Shown here: positions 15,252-24,416 of the stretch, one piece after another
Numbering within the stretch: position 1 is the stretch's first letter
Layout: every line of letters begins with the position of its first letter
Assembly: GCA_028278345.1 (NCBI GenBank)
Contig: JANQEL010000168.1
Coordinates: forward strand, 1 to 34,466
Direction of reading: 5' to 3'
From: Myxococcota bacterium
GTDB lineage: Bacteria > Myxococcota_A > UBA9160 > UBA4427
Length of the DNA: 34,466 nt
The notes under the pieces: model-generated
The model's database searches: none
Seen by the model: only the letters and a program-made list of their open reading frames with translations
Told to the model about the DNA's origin: nothing
Program-made: the position numbers and the translations under genes

Positions 15252-15293
15252 GAGCGCCCCGGGTCGTTTGGACCCGGGGCGCTCTTCTTTTTT
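15252..15293 (+). terminator. Rho-independent terminator after the PEP-CTERM gene
   Basis: A perfect 14-bp stem (15252-15265 with 15271-15284), a 5-nt loop GTTTG, then the T-run TTCTTTTTT (15285-15293). It is the strongest terminator in the window and marks the 3' end of the sigma54 transcription unit. Confidence 0.95.
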
Positions 15294-15383
15294 GCGTTCC
15301 TGAGGCGTCCTGCAGCCCTCAGGATCGCTGTGCTACCCACCGTTCGATCTCGACTCCGAGTCTCGATACAGGAGCCTGAACAC

Positions 15384-16244
15384 ATGTGGTCGTCGAAACC
15401 GTATCGCCGGAACCGGAACCAGCGCTTCGCCGATCGCGCCCCTTCACTCGTTCTGGGGCTTACGGCGGTCGCAGTGCTGGCCACAGCGTGTGGTTTGGAG
15501 AGCGACGGTACCCGCGCCCGGTCGAAGGCTGCTGCGTCGGTGTCGAGCGATCAGGGAGGCTCCACGGGCCGCTTCCAGACCGAGGTGCTTCGGATCGGGG
15601 TGCAGCGCCCGCTCTTCTTGCTGGTCGACACCGCCACGGGCTGGGTCGCGCAGAGGCCCATCCTCGGCAACCAGAAATTCCGACCCGTTTCCGACGAGCC
15701 CGCCCCGGGCGCCGATCTCGAGCCGAAGCTTCCCGGGCGATACGACGTCAAGGTGACCCCGGGCCGGCGCGGTTCTGGCCTGCTGCGCGTCGACACCGTG
15801 ACGGGGGATGCCTGGTTCTTCCAGCTGGGCATGAAGCACGCGAAGTGGATGGAGCTCGGTCGTTTGGCTGAACACCCGGCCGCGGAGAGAGGACAGGCAG
15901 AAACCGCTCCCCCGAGCGGACCGCCTGGAACGGTCGCGGATGTCGAGACCCCCGCGAACCGGATCGAGCTCCAGGCCTTCAAGGTCGTTCTGCTCGATCC
16001 GAGCCAGGATGTCCAGCTGCGGATCTGGACCGCCCGGCAGTCGGCGGAGCTCTATCCAGCCGAGACGGCCGAGTTGGCGACCGAAGAACTCTCCGGTGAC
16101 GATCCCCGCATTCTGGTTGCCATTGCGAATAGCGTGGAGCTCGATGCGGAAGGCCGTGTTCGCAGTGCACTCGAATCGTTGGCGTCTCACGCGGACGAAG
16201 CCGTGCGGGCGGCGGTCGAAGAACGGATCGGGTCGACGCGCTAG
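15384..16244 (+). CDS. Putative lipoprotein, function unknown
   Basis: A 286-residue protein of no family I recognise. An arginine-rich start (KPYRRNRNQR) leads into a hydrophobic stretch ending VAVLATAC, a slightly unusual lipobox with Cys36 as the lipidation site; a plain signal peptide is the alternative. Residues about 60-160 contain beta-like segments (LRIGVQRPLFLLVDTATG, YDVKVTPGRRGSGLLRVDTVTGDAWFF). Residues about 165-190 are proline-rich and probably disordered. The last 60 residues are acidic and helical (DDPRILVAIANSVEL, ALESLASHADEAVRAAVEERI), like a HEAT-type single repeat. ATG 15384 is chosen because GGAG stands 9 nt upstream. It begins 90 bp beyond the terminator and precedes the spermidine-synthase-like gene. 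Confidence 0.72.
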   Translation: MWSSKPYRRNRNQRFADRAPSLVLGLTAVAVLATACGLESDGTRARSKAAASVSSDQGGSTGRFQTEVLRIGVQRPLFLLVDTATGWVAQRPILGNQKFRPVSDEPAPGADLEPKLPGRYDVKVTPGRRGSGLLRVDTVTGDAWFFQLGMKHAKWMELGRLAEHPAAERGQAETAPPSGPPGTVADVETPANRIELQAFKVVLLDPSQDVQLRIWTARQSAELYPAETAELATEELSGDDPRILVAIANSVELDAEGRVRSALESLASHADEAVRAAVEERIGSTR

Positions 16245-16367
16245 AGATCGATTTCGCAGGCGTCGAGGTGCGGCTCGAGCGCTCTCGCGTTTCGGCTGCA
16301 TCACCGTTGCGCACCGGTGAACCGGCGAAAGTGCCTGCGTCCGGAGTGCGGATCGACTGCCCTCCGA

Positions 16368-16396
16368 TCGACGGAGATCAGCGCGATCGCTATGAT
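16368..16396 (+). promoter_or_regulatory. Sigma70-like promoter upstream of the spermidine-synthase-like gene
   Basis: TCGACG (16368-16373), 17 nt, then TATGAT (16391-16396), followed by a T-rich stretch. Matches are 4/6 and 5/6 with ideal spacing; the start would be near 16403. This suggests the membrane protein gene has its own promoter within the 272-bp gap. Confidence 0.45.
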
Positions 16397-16516
16397 TTTT
16401 TGATCCTCTCTTCGGCAGGAAGCGCGTTCGTTCGGGAATTCAGGGTCGTTCGAATGGCGGCCGATCGAACGAATCCCCAATTCAGCAGACGGTCCGGTCA
16501 GTCGAACAACACCCTG

Positions 16517-19057
16517 ATGTCGACTCTTCTCCTCTACGCCCTGGCGTTCGCTTCGGGCTTCGCTGCGCTCGTCTACCAGGTCGCCTGGTCCCGCATGCTC
16601 TCGCTGACGTTCGGTAGCTCGACCCTCGCGGTCAGCGCCGTGGTGGCCGGCTTCATGGGTGGCATGGGGATCGGAGCCTGGCTGTATCACCGGGTCGGTG
16701 ATCGCGCCGCGGTTCCGCTGCGCGCCTATGGCTGGCTCGAGGTGTTGATCGCGGTTTCAACGGCGATCTACACCGCGGCGTTCGTGGCGCTGCCCCCGTG
16801 GTTTGCGGGCGCGGCGCAGCTCCTGCCGAGTGGCCTGGTGATGGATCTCACTCGGGTCGTCACGGTCTTCGCGCTGCTGCTCGTGCCAGCGGCGTTGATG
16901 GGGGCGACCTATCCCGCTCTGTGTGGGGCGATGATCCGGACGACGGACGAGGTCGAGCGACGACTCGGATGGATCTACGGCCTGAATACGATCGGTGCCG
17001 CGATCGGCGCCATGGCGGCCGGGTTCGTCATGATCGAATTGCTGGGATCGCGATCCTCCGTGCTGGTCGCCAACGCGATCAACCTCGGCGTCGGGATCGT
17101 CGCATTGGTGATGGCGCGCCGCGCCGCGGTCGCACACGGAGAGGTGCCCGTCGCGTCCGACGAGGCGATCGACAGTCAGCTTCCCACGTGGGTCACCGGC
17201 GTCGTCCTGTTCGGCTCCGGTTTCGCGACCCTGGGCTACGAGATCGTCTGGTTCCGCGCACTCCACTATGTGATGGGCCCGGGAACCTACGCGCTCAGCA
17301 CTGCGCTCGTGATCTTCCTGGCCGGGCTGGGACTCGGCGGCACCCTCTATCGTTCCGCGCTCCGCATCGGCCGACCCGAGTGGACCCTCGGGATCGCCCA
17401 ACTCGCCATTGCGATGCTCGCGCTCATCGCGATCGGATCGGAGCAGTGGATGCTGCTCGACCCCGAGTTCAGCAGTCGCTTCGTCGCGTTCTCCGCCCTC
17501 GAGCAGGAGTCGTGGCAGACGCGTGTGCTGATTGGCTTCGGCATCTCGATCGCAATGCTGTTGCCCGCGACCCTGTGGATGGGGGTGTGCTTCCCCCTGG
17601 CGAGTCGGCTCTTCCTGGGAGGGGCCGAGCATCTGACGAAGAGGCTGGGGTTCGCCTACCTGTTGTCGAATCTGGGGAGCATCGTGGGTGCGATTGGAGC
17701 GGCGGTGCTCATCATGCCGACCCTGGGCACGGTGGGCGCGACCAAGCTCTTCGCCGCAGTGAACGTGGTGCTTTGCGTACTCGTGCTCCATCGCGCAACA
17801 CATCGAGGACTCCGGCTCGCGACGGCAGCAGGCATTGGCGTCGTCGTGCTGCTTGCGGCGGCGCTTCCAGAGCGTCTCGCCTTCCAGACCTCCGCGGGGC
17901 TCGGTTCCGAGTCGGTGGGGATCGCGTTCGAGGAGGAGTCCGACCGCGGAACCGTGCAGGTCTTCGTCGACCTGGGCAACCAGGCGTCCCGCTGGATGTC
18001 GATCGACGGCGCGCCCATCGCGTCGACGAGGGCGCACAACGCGGGCCTACACGACAAGCAGATCCTCCTGGCGCACCTTCCGATGTCTCTCGACCGCAGC
18101 ATCGAGCACACGCTCAATCTGGGTGTGGCTTCGGGTTCGACGCTCCACACGCTCGCGAAGTACGACTGGATCGAAACCCTCGACGCCGTGGAGATCAACC
18201 CGGCGGTCATCCGAGGGGCCGAGCACTTCATGGAGTCGGCGGTCTTCAACGACCCCCGCGCCGAGATCCACGTCGAAGACGCCGTGCACTACCTGCTCAG
18301 CACGGAGAAGACCTACGACCTGATCGTCAGCGATGCGAAGCAGGATCCGCGCTTCGGCGGCAACTCCAAGGTGCTCTCCAAAGAACTCTACGAGCTCTCC
18401 CTCGGTGCGATGACCGAGTGCGGCCTCTTCGTGCAGTTCCTGACCCTGATGGAGACCGAGGAGTACTACAAGCTGATCCTCCGCACGTTCCACGAGGCTT
18501 TTCCAGAGATGGAGGTCTTCGTCGATCCACCCTTCCACGCATTGACCATCGGTTCGCGCTGTCCGATCGCCGGTCGCGCCCGGCCGACGATCGCCGAGCT
18601 CAAGCGTACCGGCGTGGCGCGCGAGATCGAGAGCAGCTTCTTTCCGACCGCCAATGCGCTGCCCGCACTGTGGATGGCGAGTGGGGACGAGATCGCCGAG
18701 ACGATCGGAGAGGGCCCGGTCAACTCCTGGGATCGCCTGCCCCTCGAATTCATGAGTTATCGCCAACCCGCGAGCCATCCAGTGCTCTTGATGAAGATCC
18801 TGAGGTGGCTGTCTGCACCGCGCGTCGCAGGCATGGTCGGGCCGGCTGAGTTCACCTCGCTCCCGCACTTTGACGAACTCCAGCAGGTCAGCACGAGTTA
18901 CATCGAGTGGATGAACGGTGAGATCGACCAGGCGAGGGCTCGGATTCGCGAAGTGGTGGCCCGACAACCGGGAAACGTCCTTGCGGTCAACGCGAGCTAC
19001 ACGCTCACGGGGCCGCGCAGTTCGGCGCCGAAGGAGTGGCTCAAGGAGGCCGACTGA
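16517..19057 (+). CDS. Membrane-embedded spermidine-synthase-like protein
   Basis: A protein of about 846 residues with two parts. The first 500 residues or so hold many hydrophobic helices arranged as a pseudo-repeat, starting LLLYALAFASGFAALVYQVAWSR and again GFATLGYEIVWFRAL, the pattern of fused MFS/SpeE-type transporters. Residues about 515-740 form a Rossmann domain like spermidine synthase: a SAM-loop equivalent NLGVASGSTL (near 533), the acidic strand end DAVEINP (near 556) and YDLIVSDA (near 600). The third glycine of the usual GxGxG loop is serine, so methionine-derived substrate use is uncertain. The last 100 residues are tetratricopeptide-like. ATG 16517 begins directly at the first helix; ATG 16454 in frame would add 21 polar residues. 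The reaction is unknown; aminopropyl transfer is family-based inference. Confidence 0.85.
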   Translation: MSTLLLYALAFASGFAALVYQVAWSRMLSLTFGSSTLAVSAVVAGFMGGMGIGAWLYHRVGDRAAVPLRAYGWLEVLIAVSTAIYTAAFVALPPWFAGAAQLLPSGLVMDLTRVVTVFALLLVPAALMGATYPALCGAMIRTTDEVERRLGWIYGLNTIGAAIGAMAAGFVMIELLGSRSSVLVANAINLGVGIVALVMARRAAVAHGEVPVASDEAIDSQLPTWVTGVVLFGSGFATLGYEIVWFRALHYVMGPGTYALSTALVIFLAGLGLGGTLYRSALRIGRPEWTLGIAQLAIAMLALIAIGSEQWMLLDPEFSSRFVAFSALEQESWQTRVLIGFGISIAMLLPATLWMGVCFPLASRLFLGGAEHLTKRLGFAYLLSNLGSIVGAIGAAVLIMPTLGTVGATKLFAAVNVVLCVLVLHRATHRGLRLATAAGIGVVVLLAAALPERLAFQTSAGLGSESVGIAFEEESDRGTVQVFVDLGNQASRWMSIDGAPIASTRAHNAGLHDKQILLAHLPMSLDRSIEHTLNLGVASGSTLHTLAKYDWIETLDAVEINPAVIRGAEHFMESAVFNDPRAEIHVEDAVHYLLSTEKTYDLIVSDAKQDPRFGGNSKVLSKELYELSLGAMTECGLFVQFLTLMETEEYYKLILRTFHEAFPEMEVFVDPPFHALTIGSRCPIAGRARPTIAELKRTGVAREIESSFFPTANALPALWMASGDEIAETIGEGPVNSWDRLPLEFMSYRQPASHPVLLMKILRWLSAPRVAGMVGPAEFTSLPHFDELQQVSTSYIEWMNGEIDQARARIREVVARQPGNVLAVNASYTLTGPRSSAPKEWLKEAD

Positions 19058-19085
19058 GCGCGTTTCCGGGTGTTTGCGAACGCGC
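19058..19085 (+). terminator. Weak hairpin after the spermidine-synthase-like gene
   Basis: Arms GCGCGTT (19058-19064) and AACGCGC (19079-19085) with a 14-nt loop, just after the stop. No T-run follows, so if it terminates it would need Rho or act as an RNA end protector. Confidence 0.3.
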
Positions 19086-19243
19086 AACAACACCGTCTGG
19101 TTGCGGAAGACGCCATCCGACGGACTTGTTGTCGCGACCTGTGGCGAGCTACCCTCACCCCCCTTCCGTTCGTGAATCGGAGTCGGTGGGGCCGATGCAT
19201 GTTTCCGGTCTCGGTGGGAGCCGGTCCACCCTGGAGAGCTTTC

Positions 19244-20494
19244 ATGTCATTCCCGATGTCCCTGACTGCGGCGGTGGGATCGATCGCTGCGCTCGTGCTG
19301 GTTTCGTCCGGATGCAGGCCCGCCAGCGAAAGCGAAGTCGAGTCGCAAGCGTCGCGCGAACCGGTCGAGGAGGTCGAGAGCCGTCGTCTGCCCGACGCCG
19401 GAGTCGTCAGCACCCAACAGCCCATTGGTGAGTGGAACGGCGCCCCGCACTACCGGACCGACTATCTCTCGCCGGTCTACACGATCGACCGGATCTACAA
19501 GTCGATGGAGGGCCCGCTCGCCATGGAGCCCGCAACCCTGGGCACGCCCGGCAAGAGCGAGCTGATCTGGATTACCGGGTACCGGGCGATTCTCGTCGAG
19601 CCGGACGGCGAGACGGTGAGCAAGCCCGAGTTCATGTGCCACGTCAACATGAACGTGACGGAGCAGTACGAGGTCACCTTCCCCAGCAAGCTTCCCCCGT
19701 TCGCGAACCGCCTCTTCAGCCTCGATCAGGGGACGCAGGAACTCCACTTTCCCGAGGGGTTCGCCATACCGGCCCAGTCGGATCAGCCTCTGCTCCTCAA
19801 CACACAGGTGCTGAACCACAACATCGTCAGCGACCCCTTCGACGTACGCATGCGCCTGCAGGTCGAGTTCATCCGCGATCGCGAGCTCTTCCAGCCCATC
19901 GTTCCCCTCAGCCTCCGCGGGGCGATGGGCATGGTCCTCGTCGACGGCGAGGATGGCCACTACCTGGTCGATCGGCACGAGTCCCACGGCGACGACGTCG
20001 GACCCGGGTGTAGCCTGGCAGAAGACATGGGGCACCCACAGGGGCTGATTCCGGATGGCATGGGTCGCACGTTCTCGGGCTTCTGGAGAGTCGAGCCCGG
20101 GCGCCACGAGTACCACACGCGCATCACGCCTTTCCTCGGACTTCCCTTCGACACCACGATCCACGCGATGTCGGCTCACCTACATCCCTTCGCCGAGTCG
20201 ATCGAGTTGGTGGATCTCACGACGGGCGAGTCGGTGCACAAACTCATGGCGAGAACTGCGACGGACAAGATCGGACTCGTCGAGGTCGAGACGTTCGCGA
20301 GTGCCGAAGGGATCCCGCTCTACGCGGATCACGAATACGACCTCGTCACGGTCTACGACAACGTCTCCGGCGAGCCCCAGGACGCCATGGCCGCGCTGGC
20401 GATGTACGTCCATGCCCGGGACATCGAGCTGAAGTCCTCAGCCCCGAGAGCCGTGGCCGCCGTTTCCACCGCAGAGGGCGGGGCGAGCCACTAG
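19244..20494 (+). CDS. Histidine-rich lipoprotein, copper-monooxygenase-like fold suspected
   Basis: A 416-residue exported lipoprotein: the signal ends ALVLVSSGC with Cys24 as the lipid anchor, followed by an acidic linker (ESEVESQ, EEVES). The body resembles the two-domain type II copper monooxygenase group (PHM/DBH-like): a His in MCHVNMNV, a strand MRLQVEFIRD, and a C-terminal IHAMSAHLHPFAESIEL segment recalling the HxH copper motif. Further histidines cluster at DRHESHGDD. This is a by-eye similarity; metal binding is likely and catalysis unproven. ATG 19244 is selected because GGAG (19233-19236) lies 7 nt upstream and the signal peptide starts there; the longer frame from 19070 would put 58 unrelated residues in front. 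Its stop overlaps the convergent ankyrin gene by 4 bp. Confidence 0.78.
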   Translation: MSFPMSLTAAVGSIAALVLVSSGCRPASESEVESQASREPVEEVESRRLPDAGVVSTQQPIGEWNGAPHYRTDYLSPVYTIDRIYKSMEGPLAMEPATLGTPGKSELIWITGYRAILVEPDGETVSKPEFMCHVNMNVTEQYEVTFPSKLPPFANRLFSLDQGTQELHFPEGFAIPAQSDQPLLLNTQVLNHNIVSDPFDVRMRLQVEFIRDRELFQPIVPLSLRGAMGMVLVDGEDGHYLVDRHESHGDDVGPGCSLAEDMGHPQGLIPDGMGRTFSGFWRVEPGRHEYHTRITPFLGLPFDTTIHAMSAHLHPFAESIELVDLTTGESVHKLMARTATDKIGLVEVETFASAEGIPLYADHEYDLVTVYDNVSGEPQDAMAALAMYVHARDIELKSSAPRAVAAVSTAEGGASH

Positions 20495-21435
20495 CTCAGC
20501 GCCGCCTCGAGCAGCGCGATCATCTCTCGATGCTCGATCTCGCGCGCAACGTCGAGTGGTGTCCGGCCGTCGATGTCCGACACCCTGGGGTTCGCCCCGG
20601 CGTCCAGGAGCAGCTTCACGACCCCGGGGCCCGACTCGATCGCGCGATGGAGGGGGGTGAGGCCGTTTCTGGGATTCACCGCATTGACGTCTGCCCCTGC
20701 GTCGATCAACAGACGCAGGATCTCCTCGCTACGCATCGAAGCGGCGTAGATGATCGGAGCCGCCGCGGGAGGGCCCGGGTCGACCGTCGCGCCGGCCTCG
20801 AGGAGCAGGCTGACCGCTCCTGGATCGCGGCTTCGGATCGCCATGTACAGCGCCGTGCCGCCACCCGGGAGCCTCTCATCCACGGCGACGCCTTTGCGGA
20901 GCAGGTGTTTCGCCATTTCGAGCTTCTTGCCTCTCAGCGCACTTGCGAGAGCCGTCAGTTCGTCGCCTTCGCGATACGCGAGATCTGCGCCGTGCCGCAG
21001 GAGCAACTCGAGAACCTCGACGTTCCCATGGGCCGCTGCGAGCTGGATCGGCGTCGCGCCCTGATTGCCCTGGGAGTTCACGTCCACCCCCGGTGTTTCG
21101 AGCAGAACCTCGAGCGAGCGAAGGTCTTCGTAGCCCGCGTGGATGAAGCGATTGACAGCGAAGTGCAGTGGCGTCCATCCACTCAGGTCTCTCCGGGTGA
21201 CATCGGCACCGGCTTCGATGAGTGCGCGCAGCCGGCGGTGATTGCCGTGTTGGACGGTACGGATCAGCTCTTCGTTCAGGGCTTCGGGATCCGTCGGGAT
21301 GTCCATCGCATCGTGGAAGCAGGCTGAAAACACGATTCCGGTGGTGAGTACGGCGATCGCGACGCCGCGAGTCCGCCCGGGACTCGGGCTGCGGACGGAA
21401 CCCTGGCTCTGGCTCGTTCGATGACGCCTGTGCAT
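20491..21435 (-). CDS. Ankyrin-repeat lipoprotein
   Basis: A 314-residue protein. A basic, serine-rich N-terminus (HRRHRTSQSQ) leads to a hydrophobic stretch ending GIVFSAC, a lipobox-like site, so the repeats should face the periplasm. About eight ankyrin repeats follow, with the consensus GxTPLHxA and LLxxGAD seen in GWTPLHFAV, GATPIQLAA, LLRHGADLA, LTPLHRAI and GRTPLDVA; the fourth and sixth are degenerate. Ankyrin stacks bind proteins; the partner is unknown. ATG 21435 is preferred because GAGAGG precedes it by about 12 nt; ATG 21495 in frame lacks a site and overlaps the upstream stop. It lies 46 bp downstream of the glycosyltransferase gene, likely in one transcript, and converges on the lipoprotein gene with a shared CTAG. 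Confidence 0.9.
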   Translation of the reverse strand: MHRRHRTSQSQGSVRSPSPGRTRGVAIAVLTTGIVFSACFHDAMDIPTDPEALNEELIRTVQHGNHRRLRALIEAGADVTRRDLSGWTPLHFAVNRFIHAGYEDLRSLEVLLETPGVDVNSQGNQGATPIQLAAAHGNVEVLELLLRHGADLAYREGDELTALASALRGKKLEMAKHLLRKGVAVDERLPGGGTALYMAIRSRDPGAVSLLLEAGATVDPGPPAAAPIIYAASMRSEEILRLLIDAGADVNAVNPRNGLTPLHRAIESGPGVVKLLLDAGANPRVSDIDGRTPLDVAREIEHREMIALLEAALS

Positions 21436-21481
21436 CCTGCAGTCGATCCTCTCGTCAGTCCGCGTCGCCGGGCGTCGGATT

Positions 21482-23626
21482 CTACCGATCGTCATCGAGT
21501 CGTACGAGCTTCATGCCAGCCACCTCGAAGAGCAGTGTACCGTGGCGCGCCAGGAAGCGATCGACCTGCACCATCGTGAAAGCGATCTGCCGCTTCGAGA
21601 AGCTCGTGTGTCCTGCGACCCAACGAAAGTACCCGGGGTTGTAGAGCACGTGGGTGATGCCCTGTCGATCGAGGGATTCGAGCACGCGTTCGGAGTCGAG
21701 CTCGGCGCGCACGATCTCCACGGCGAAGCGTTGCAGGAACCAGCTGAGATCCGGAACCGACTCGCAATCGAGTAGCCGTCCCTTTCCCTCGCCAAGAAGG
21801 AGGATGCGGCTGTTGCGGGGGACGTCGCCGCTCTCGATCGCCTCGTTGATCCTGCGTACCGCCTTCGGCATGGCCGGTGTGAAATTGTATCCGACGCGCT
21901 CGAGCCACCGAAGCCGATCGCCTTCTACCTGCGCGAAGTAGTCGGGCTTCAGGCGTTCGAGCTTCGCGCCTTCGGCCTGGTGGTTCGGAAGCAGGACTGC
22001 GAGGCCGAGCACGAGCCATGCCGCACGCCAGAGCGGGTGGGTCAGCCGCGCGAGCACCAGGCCACAGATCGCCGCCAACAGGGCGAGGAAGGGGAGCGAA
22101 TAGCGAACCAGGTTCGTCTGGCTGGCGATGCCGACGAAGCAGGCCCATCCGATGCACGCGGTTGCAAGGGCTGCTGTCTTCCTGGCGTGATCGCGCGGTA
22201 GCGCGAAGGGCAGGGCGAGGCAGAGCAGCAGGAGCGGTGACACGAAGTGATTGGGTTTGGTGGCGTATCGCTCGGGATGAAGGAAGAGGGCAGGCAGATC
22301 GAAGAGATTGGATGGCACCGAAGCACCGCGGGTCTGTTCGAGGCGCTTCGTCTTGGCATCGACTTCGGGCGAAGTCTCGCTGAGGAAGCGGTCGAGGGCG
22401 CCCGACATCGCAATGCGTTCGCCCGGCCTCGCGTCGTCGGTGTAGTAATCGCCTCGCAGCATCGGAAACAGCGGGTCGCCGTGCAGGGCCACGTTCGAGA
22501 CGTACCAGGCGCCGTGTGGTAGCACGACGAAGAGCAGGCTAATCGCGTAGCCACGCACGCATGCGTGCGCTGCTCCGCGATCTCGCTCCAGGAAGTCCCC
22601 CACGAGCCAGACTGCTGCGAAGCCTCCGGCGATGAACAGCCCGGTGTACTTCGCGCCGATGCCCACGCCCAGTGCGGCCCCGAGCACGACCGCAAGCGTT
22701 GCATTCGAACGATCCATCAGGCGCGACGCGAGCGCGATCACGGCGACCACCACGAAGAAGGAAAGGAAACCGTCGACCCGCGGATCGACCGCCTGCTGCC
22801 AGAGGGCGTGCAAGCCCGCGCAGACGAGCAACGACCAGGCGCCCCCCCACGTTCCGGCCAGGCGTCGTCCGAGTGCGTACACCGCGACCAGCGCGAACAC
22901 GACATACAGGAAGTTCAGGGGAACGATCGCGTGTTCCAGATCGAAGGCGAGAAAGATCGCGTAGATCAGACTCACGCCCCCCGGAAACGAATGCGCGCTG
23001 AACAGCGGATCGCGATTCCAGACTTCGCCCGCCAGATAGCGTTCGGCCAGCGGCAGGTGGTAGAGCGCCGAATCCCAATCCGAGTTCGGAAGTGCGGTCT
23101 GCACGAGGAGCGGCCAGAGCCAGGCCACGCAGGCGATGAGCGCCGCGAAGCCCGCCAGCACGACGAGGGAAGGCGAACGCTCGCCCGACGGAATGCGTTC
23201 TCCCCAGTCGATGCCCGGATGTTTCGAGGCGGCCCACCCGGTGGCCGCCAGCAGCGCGATCAGCGCGACGACGATCCACATGGCTTCGAGGCGCCCGACG
23301 AGCGCCAGACCGAAGGCCATCACGTCGATCACCCAGAAGCCCACCACGAGTGAGAACAAGAACCCGTCGAGCCCTGCGATCGATGGCCTGGCGCCCCCGA
23401 TCGCGCGCAACAGGTTCGCACCGATCACCACCTGGCAGGCGACGAGGGCGCCGGCTGCGAGATGGCCCTCGAGGCCGAGCTGCACGATACGTGCGACTCC
23501 GTGTGGGGTGTCGATCACACCCGTCGTGTCGATGAAGACGCTGATCACACACGCGCAGTAGAAGAGCAGAAGCGACGGGAGAAGGACGCGCCAAAGCCAG
23601 ATCAGCTCGACCTCGCGAATCGACAA
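21482..23626 (-). CDS. Membrane glycosyltransferase, GT-C/GT39-like
   Basis: A 714-residue polytopic protein with about a dozen hydrophobic helices. The first large periplasmic loop has the acidic signature NSDWDSALYHLP (181-192), the position of the catalytic aspartate in GT-C enzymes that use polyprenyl-phosphate sugars (PMT, ArnT and PglB types). A second loop carries the aromatic and charged residues typical of family 39. The C-terminal 160 residues form a soluble domain that ends LDDDR. Likely role: transfer of a lipid-linked sugar to a surface protein or polysaccharide in the periplasm; donor and acceptor unknown. ATG 23626 begins MSIREVELIWLWRVLL with the first helix immediately after. 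It is divergent from the xrtH-like gene and precedes the ankyrin lipoprotein in the same direction. Confidence 0.85.
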   Translation of the reverse strand: MSIREVELIWLWRVLLPSLLLFYCACVISVFIDTTGVIDTPHGVARIVQLGLEGHLAAGALVACQVVIGANLLRAIGGARPSIAGLDGFLFSLVVGFWVIDVMAFGLALVGRLEAMWIVVALIALLAATGWAASKHPGIDWGERIPSGERSPSLVVLAGFAALIACVAWLWPLLVQTALPNSDWDSALYHLPLAERYLAGEVWNRDPLFSAHSFPGGVSLIYAIFLAFDLEHAIVPLNFLYVVFALVAVYALGRRLAGTWGGAWSLLVCAGLHALWQQAVDPRVDGFLSFFVVVAVIALASRLMDRSNATLAVVLGAALGVGIGAKYTGLFIAGGFAAVWLVGDFLERDRGAAHACVRGYAISLLFVVLPHGAWYVSNVALHGDPLFPMLRGDYYTDDARPGERIAMSGALDRFLSETSPEVDAKTKRLEQTRGASVPSNLFDLPALFLHPERYATKPNHFVSPLLLLCLALPFALPRDHARKTAALATACIGWACFVGIASQTNLVRYSLPFLALLAAICGLVLARLTHPLWRAAWLVLGLAVLLPNHQAEGAKLERLKPDYFAQVEGDRLRWLERVGYNFTPAMPKAVRRINEAIESGDVPRNSRILLLGEGKGRLLDCESVPDLSWFLQRFAVEIVRAELDSERVLESLDRQGITHVLYNPGYFRWVAGHTSFSKRQIAFTMVQVDRFLARHGTLLFEVAGMKLVRLDDDR

Positions 23627-23700
23627 CTGGGCTCTCCCTCGCTGGTGCGGTCGCCGCGCAACGCAGCGAACGTGTACGCGAAGCGTGGGCAGGATAGCCT

Positions 23701-23729
23701 TTGATTCGCGGTGGGGAGGGCTCTAGACT
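23701..23729 (+). promoter_or_regulatory. Sigma70-like promoter of the xrtH-like gene
   Basis: TTGATT (23701-23706), 17 nt, then TAGACT (23724-23729); 4/6 matches to each hexamer with optimal spacing. The start would be near 23736, giving a leader of about 54 nt before ATG 23790. Confidence 0.45.
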
Positions 23730-23789
23730 GCGCTCTTCGGTCATCCGGGTGGGCTGCGAATTCGACCGAATCGAGAGGATGCAAGGCGC

Positions 23790-24416
23790 ATGAGCAACGA
23801 ACGGGAAGACGATCCCGTGGCGGATCCCCAGGCGGAAGCCGGGGACGCCGAGGAAGTCGAAGAAGCCGACGATCAAGTCGAACCCGAAGACGTGCCGCCC
23901 TGGAAGAACCCCGCGTATCGCTTCGTCTTCTTCTTCCTCGTCTATCTCGGCCTCGTCGCCTGGCTCTACCCGATCTTCCGCGAACGCAATGTCGAGGTGA
24001 TCGACGCGCTGGCCGAGATGACCGCGGCCGCCGAGTACTACTTCTTCAGCCTGTTCACCGATCGCGTCTCCCTTGGCGGCAAGGTCGTCTCGTTCCACGG
24101 CTTCGCGGTCCACATCATCGAGGAGTGCACCGGGGTCTACGAGGTGCTGATCTTCACGGCCGCCGTGCTGTCGTTCCCCACGACGTGGGCCAATAAGGGG
24201 ATCGGCCTCGGCCTCGGGATTCCGATCCTCTACGGGTTCAACGTGCTGCGAATCGGGGTGCTCCTGCTGGTCGGCAAGTACCAGCCCGAGTACTTCGACT
24301 TCATGCACCTCTACTTCTGGCAGGCCACGTTGATCTTGATGATCACTTCGGTGTGGCTGCTCTGGATCACGCAGGTCGTGAACCGTGACTGGACGCGTTC
24401 TCCTTCAAGTCCTTAA
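23790..24416 (+). CDS. xrtH: Exosortase/archaeosortase-family sorting enzyme, XrtH-like
   Basis: A 208-residue membrane cysteine transpeptidase. An acidic, disordered N-terminus (about 1-35, EEVEEADDQVEPEDV) precedes membrane helices. The catalytic triad is Cys113 in EECTGVYE, Arg154 in NVLRIG and His173 in FMHLYFWQ; the form EECTGxYE and MHxYFWQ fits XrtH, the type that handles IPTLxxWG-CTERM proteins. It lacks the EpsI domain and the PLPSP segment of the exosortase encoded at 11.5 kb, so it is a second, independent sorter. ATG 23790 has AAGG close upstream and a promoter candidate. Its 3' end overlaps the next gene by 32 bp, showing translational coupling. The XrtH label is by motif and gene partner; exosortase family membership is firm. 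Confidence 0.88.
   Translation: MSNEREDDPVADPQAEAGDAEEVEEADDQVEPEDVPPWKNPAYRFVFFFLVYLGLVAWLYPIFRERNVEVIDALAEMTAAAEYYFFSLFTDRVSLGGKVVSFHGFAVHIIEECTGVYEVLIFTAAVLSFPTTWANKGIGLGLGIPILYGFNVLRIGVLLLVGKYQPEYFDFMHLYFWQATLILMITSVWLLWITQVVNRDWTRSPSSP

Noticed and set aside
22539-24308. 589-codon minus-strand frame across the glycosyltransferase and xrtH starts
   Set aside because: Out of frame with the glycosyltransferase and antisense to xrtH; arginine-rich composition.
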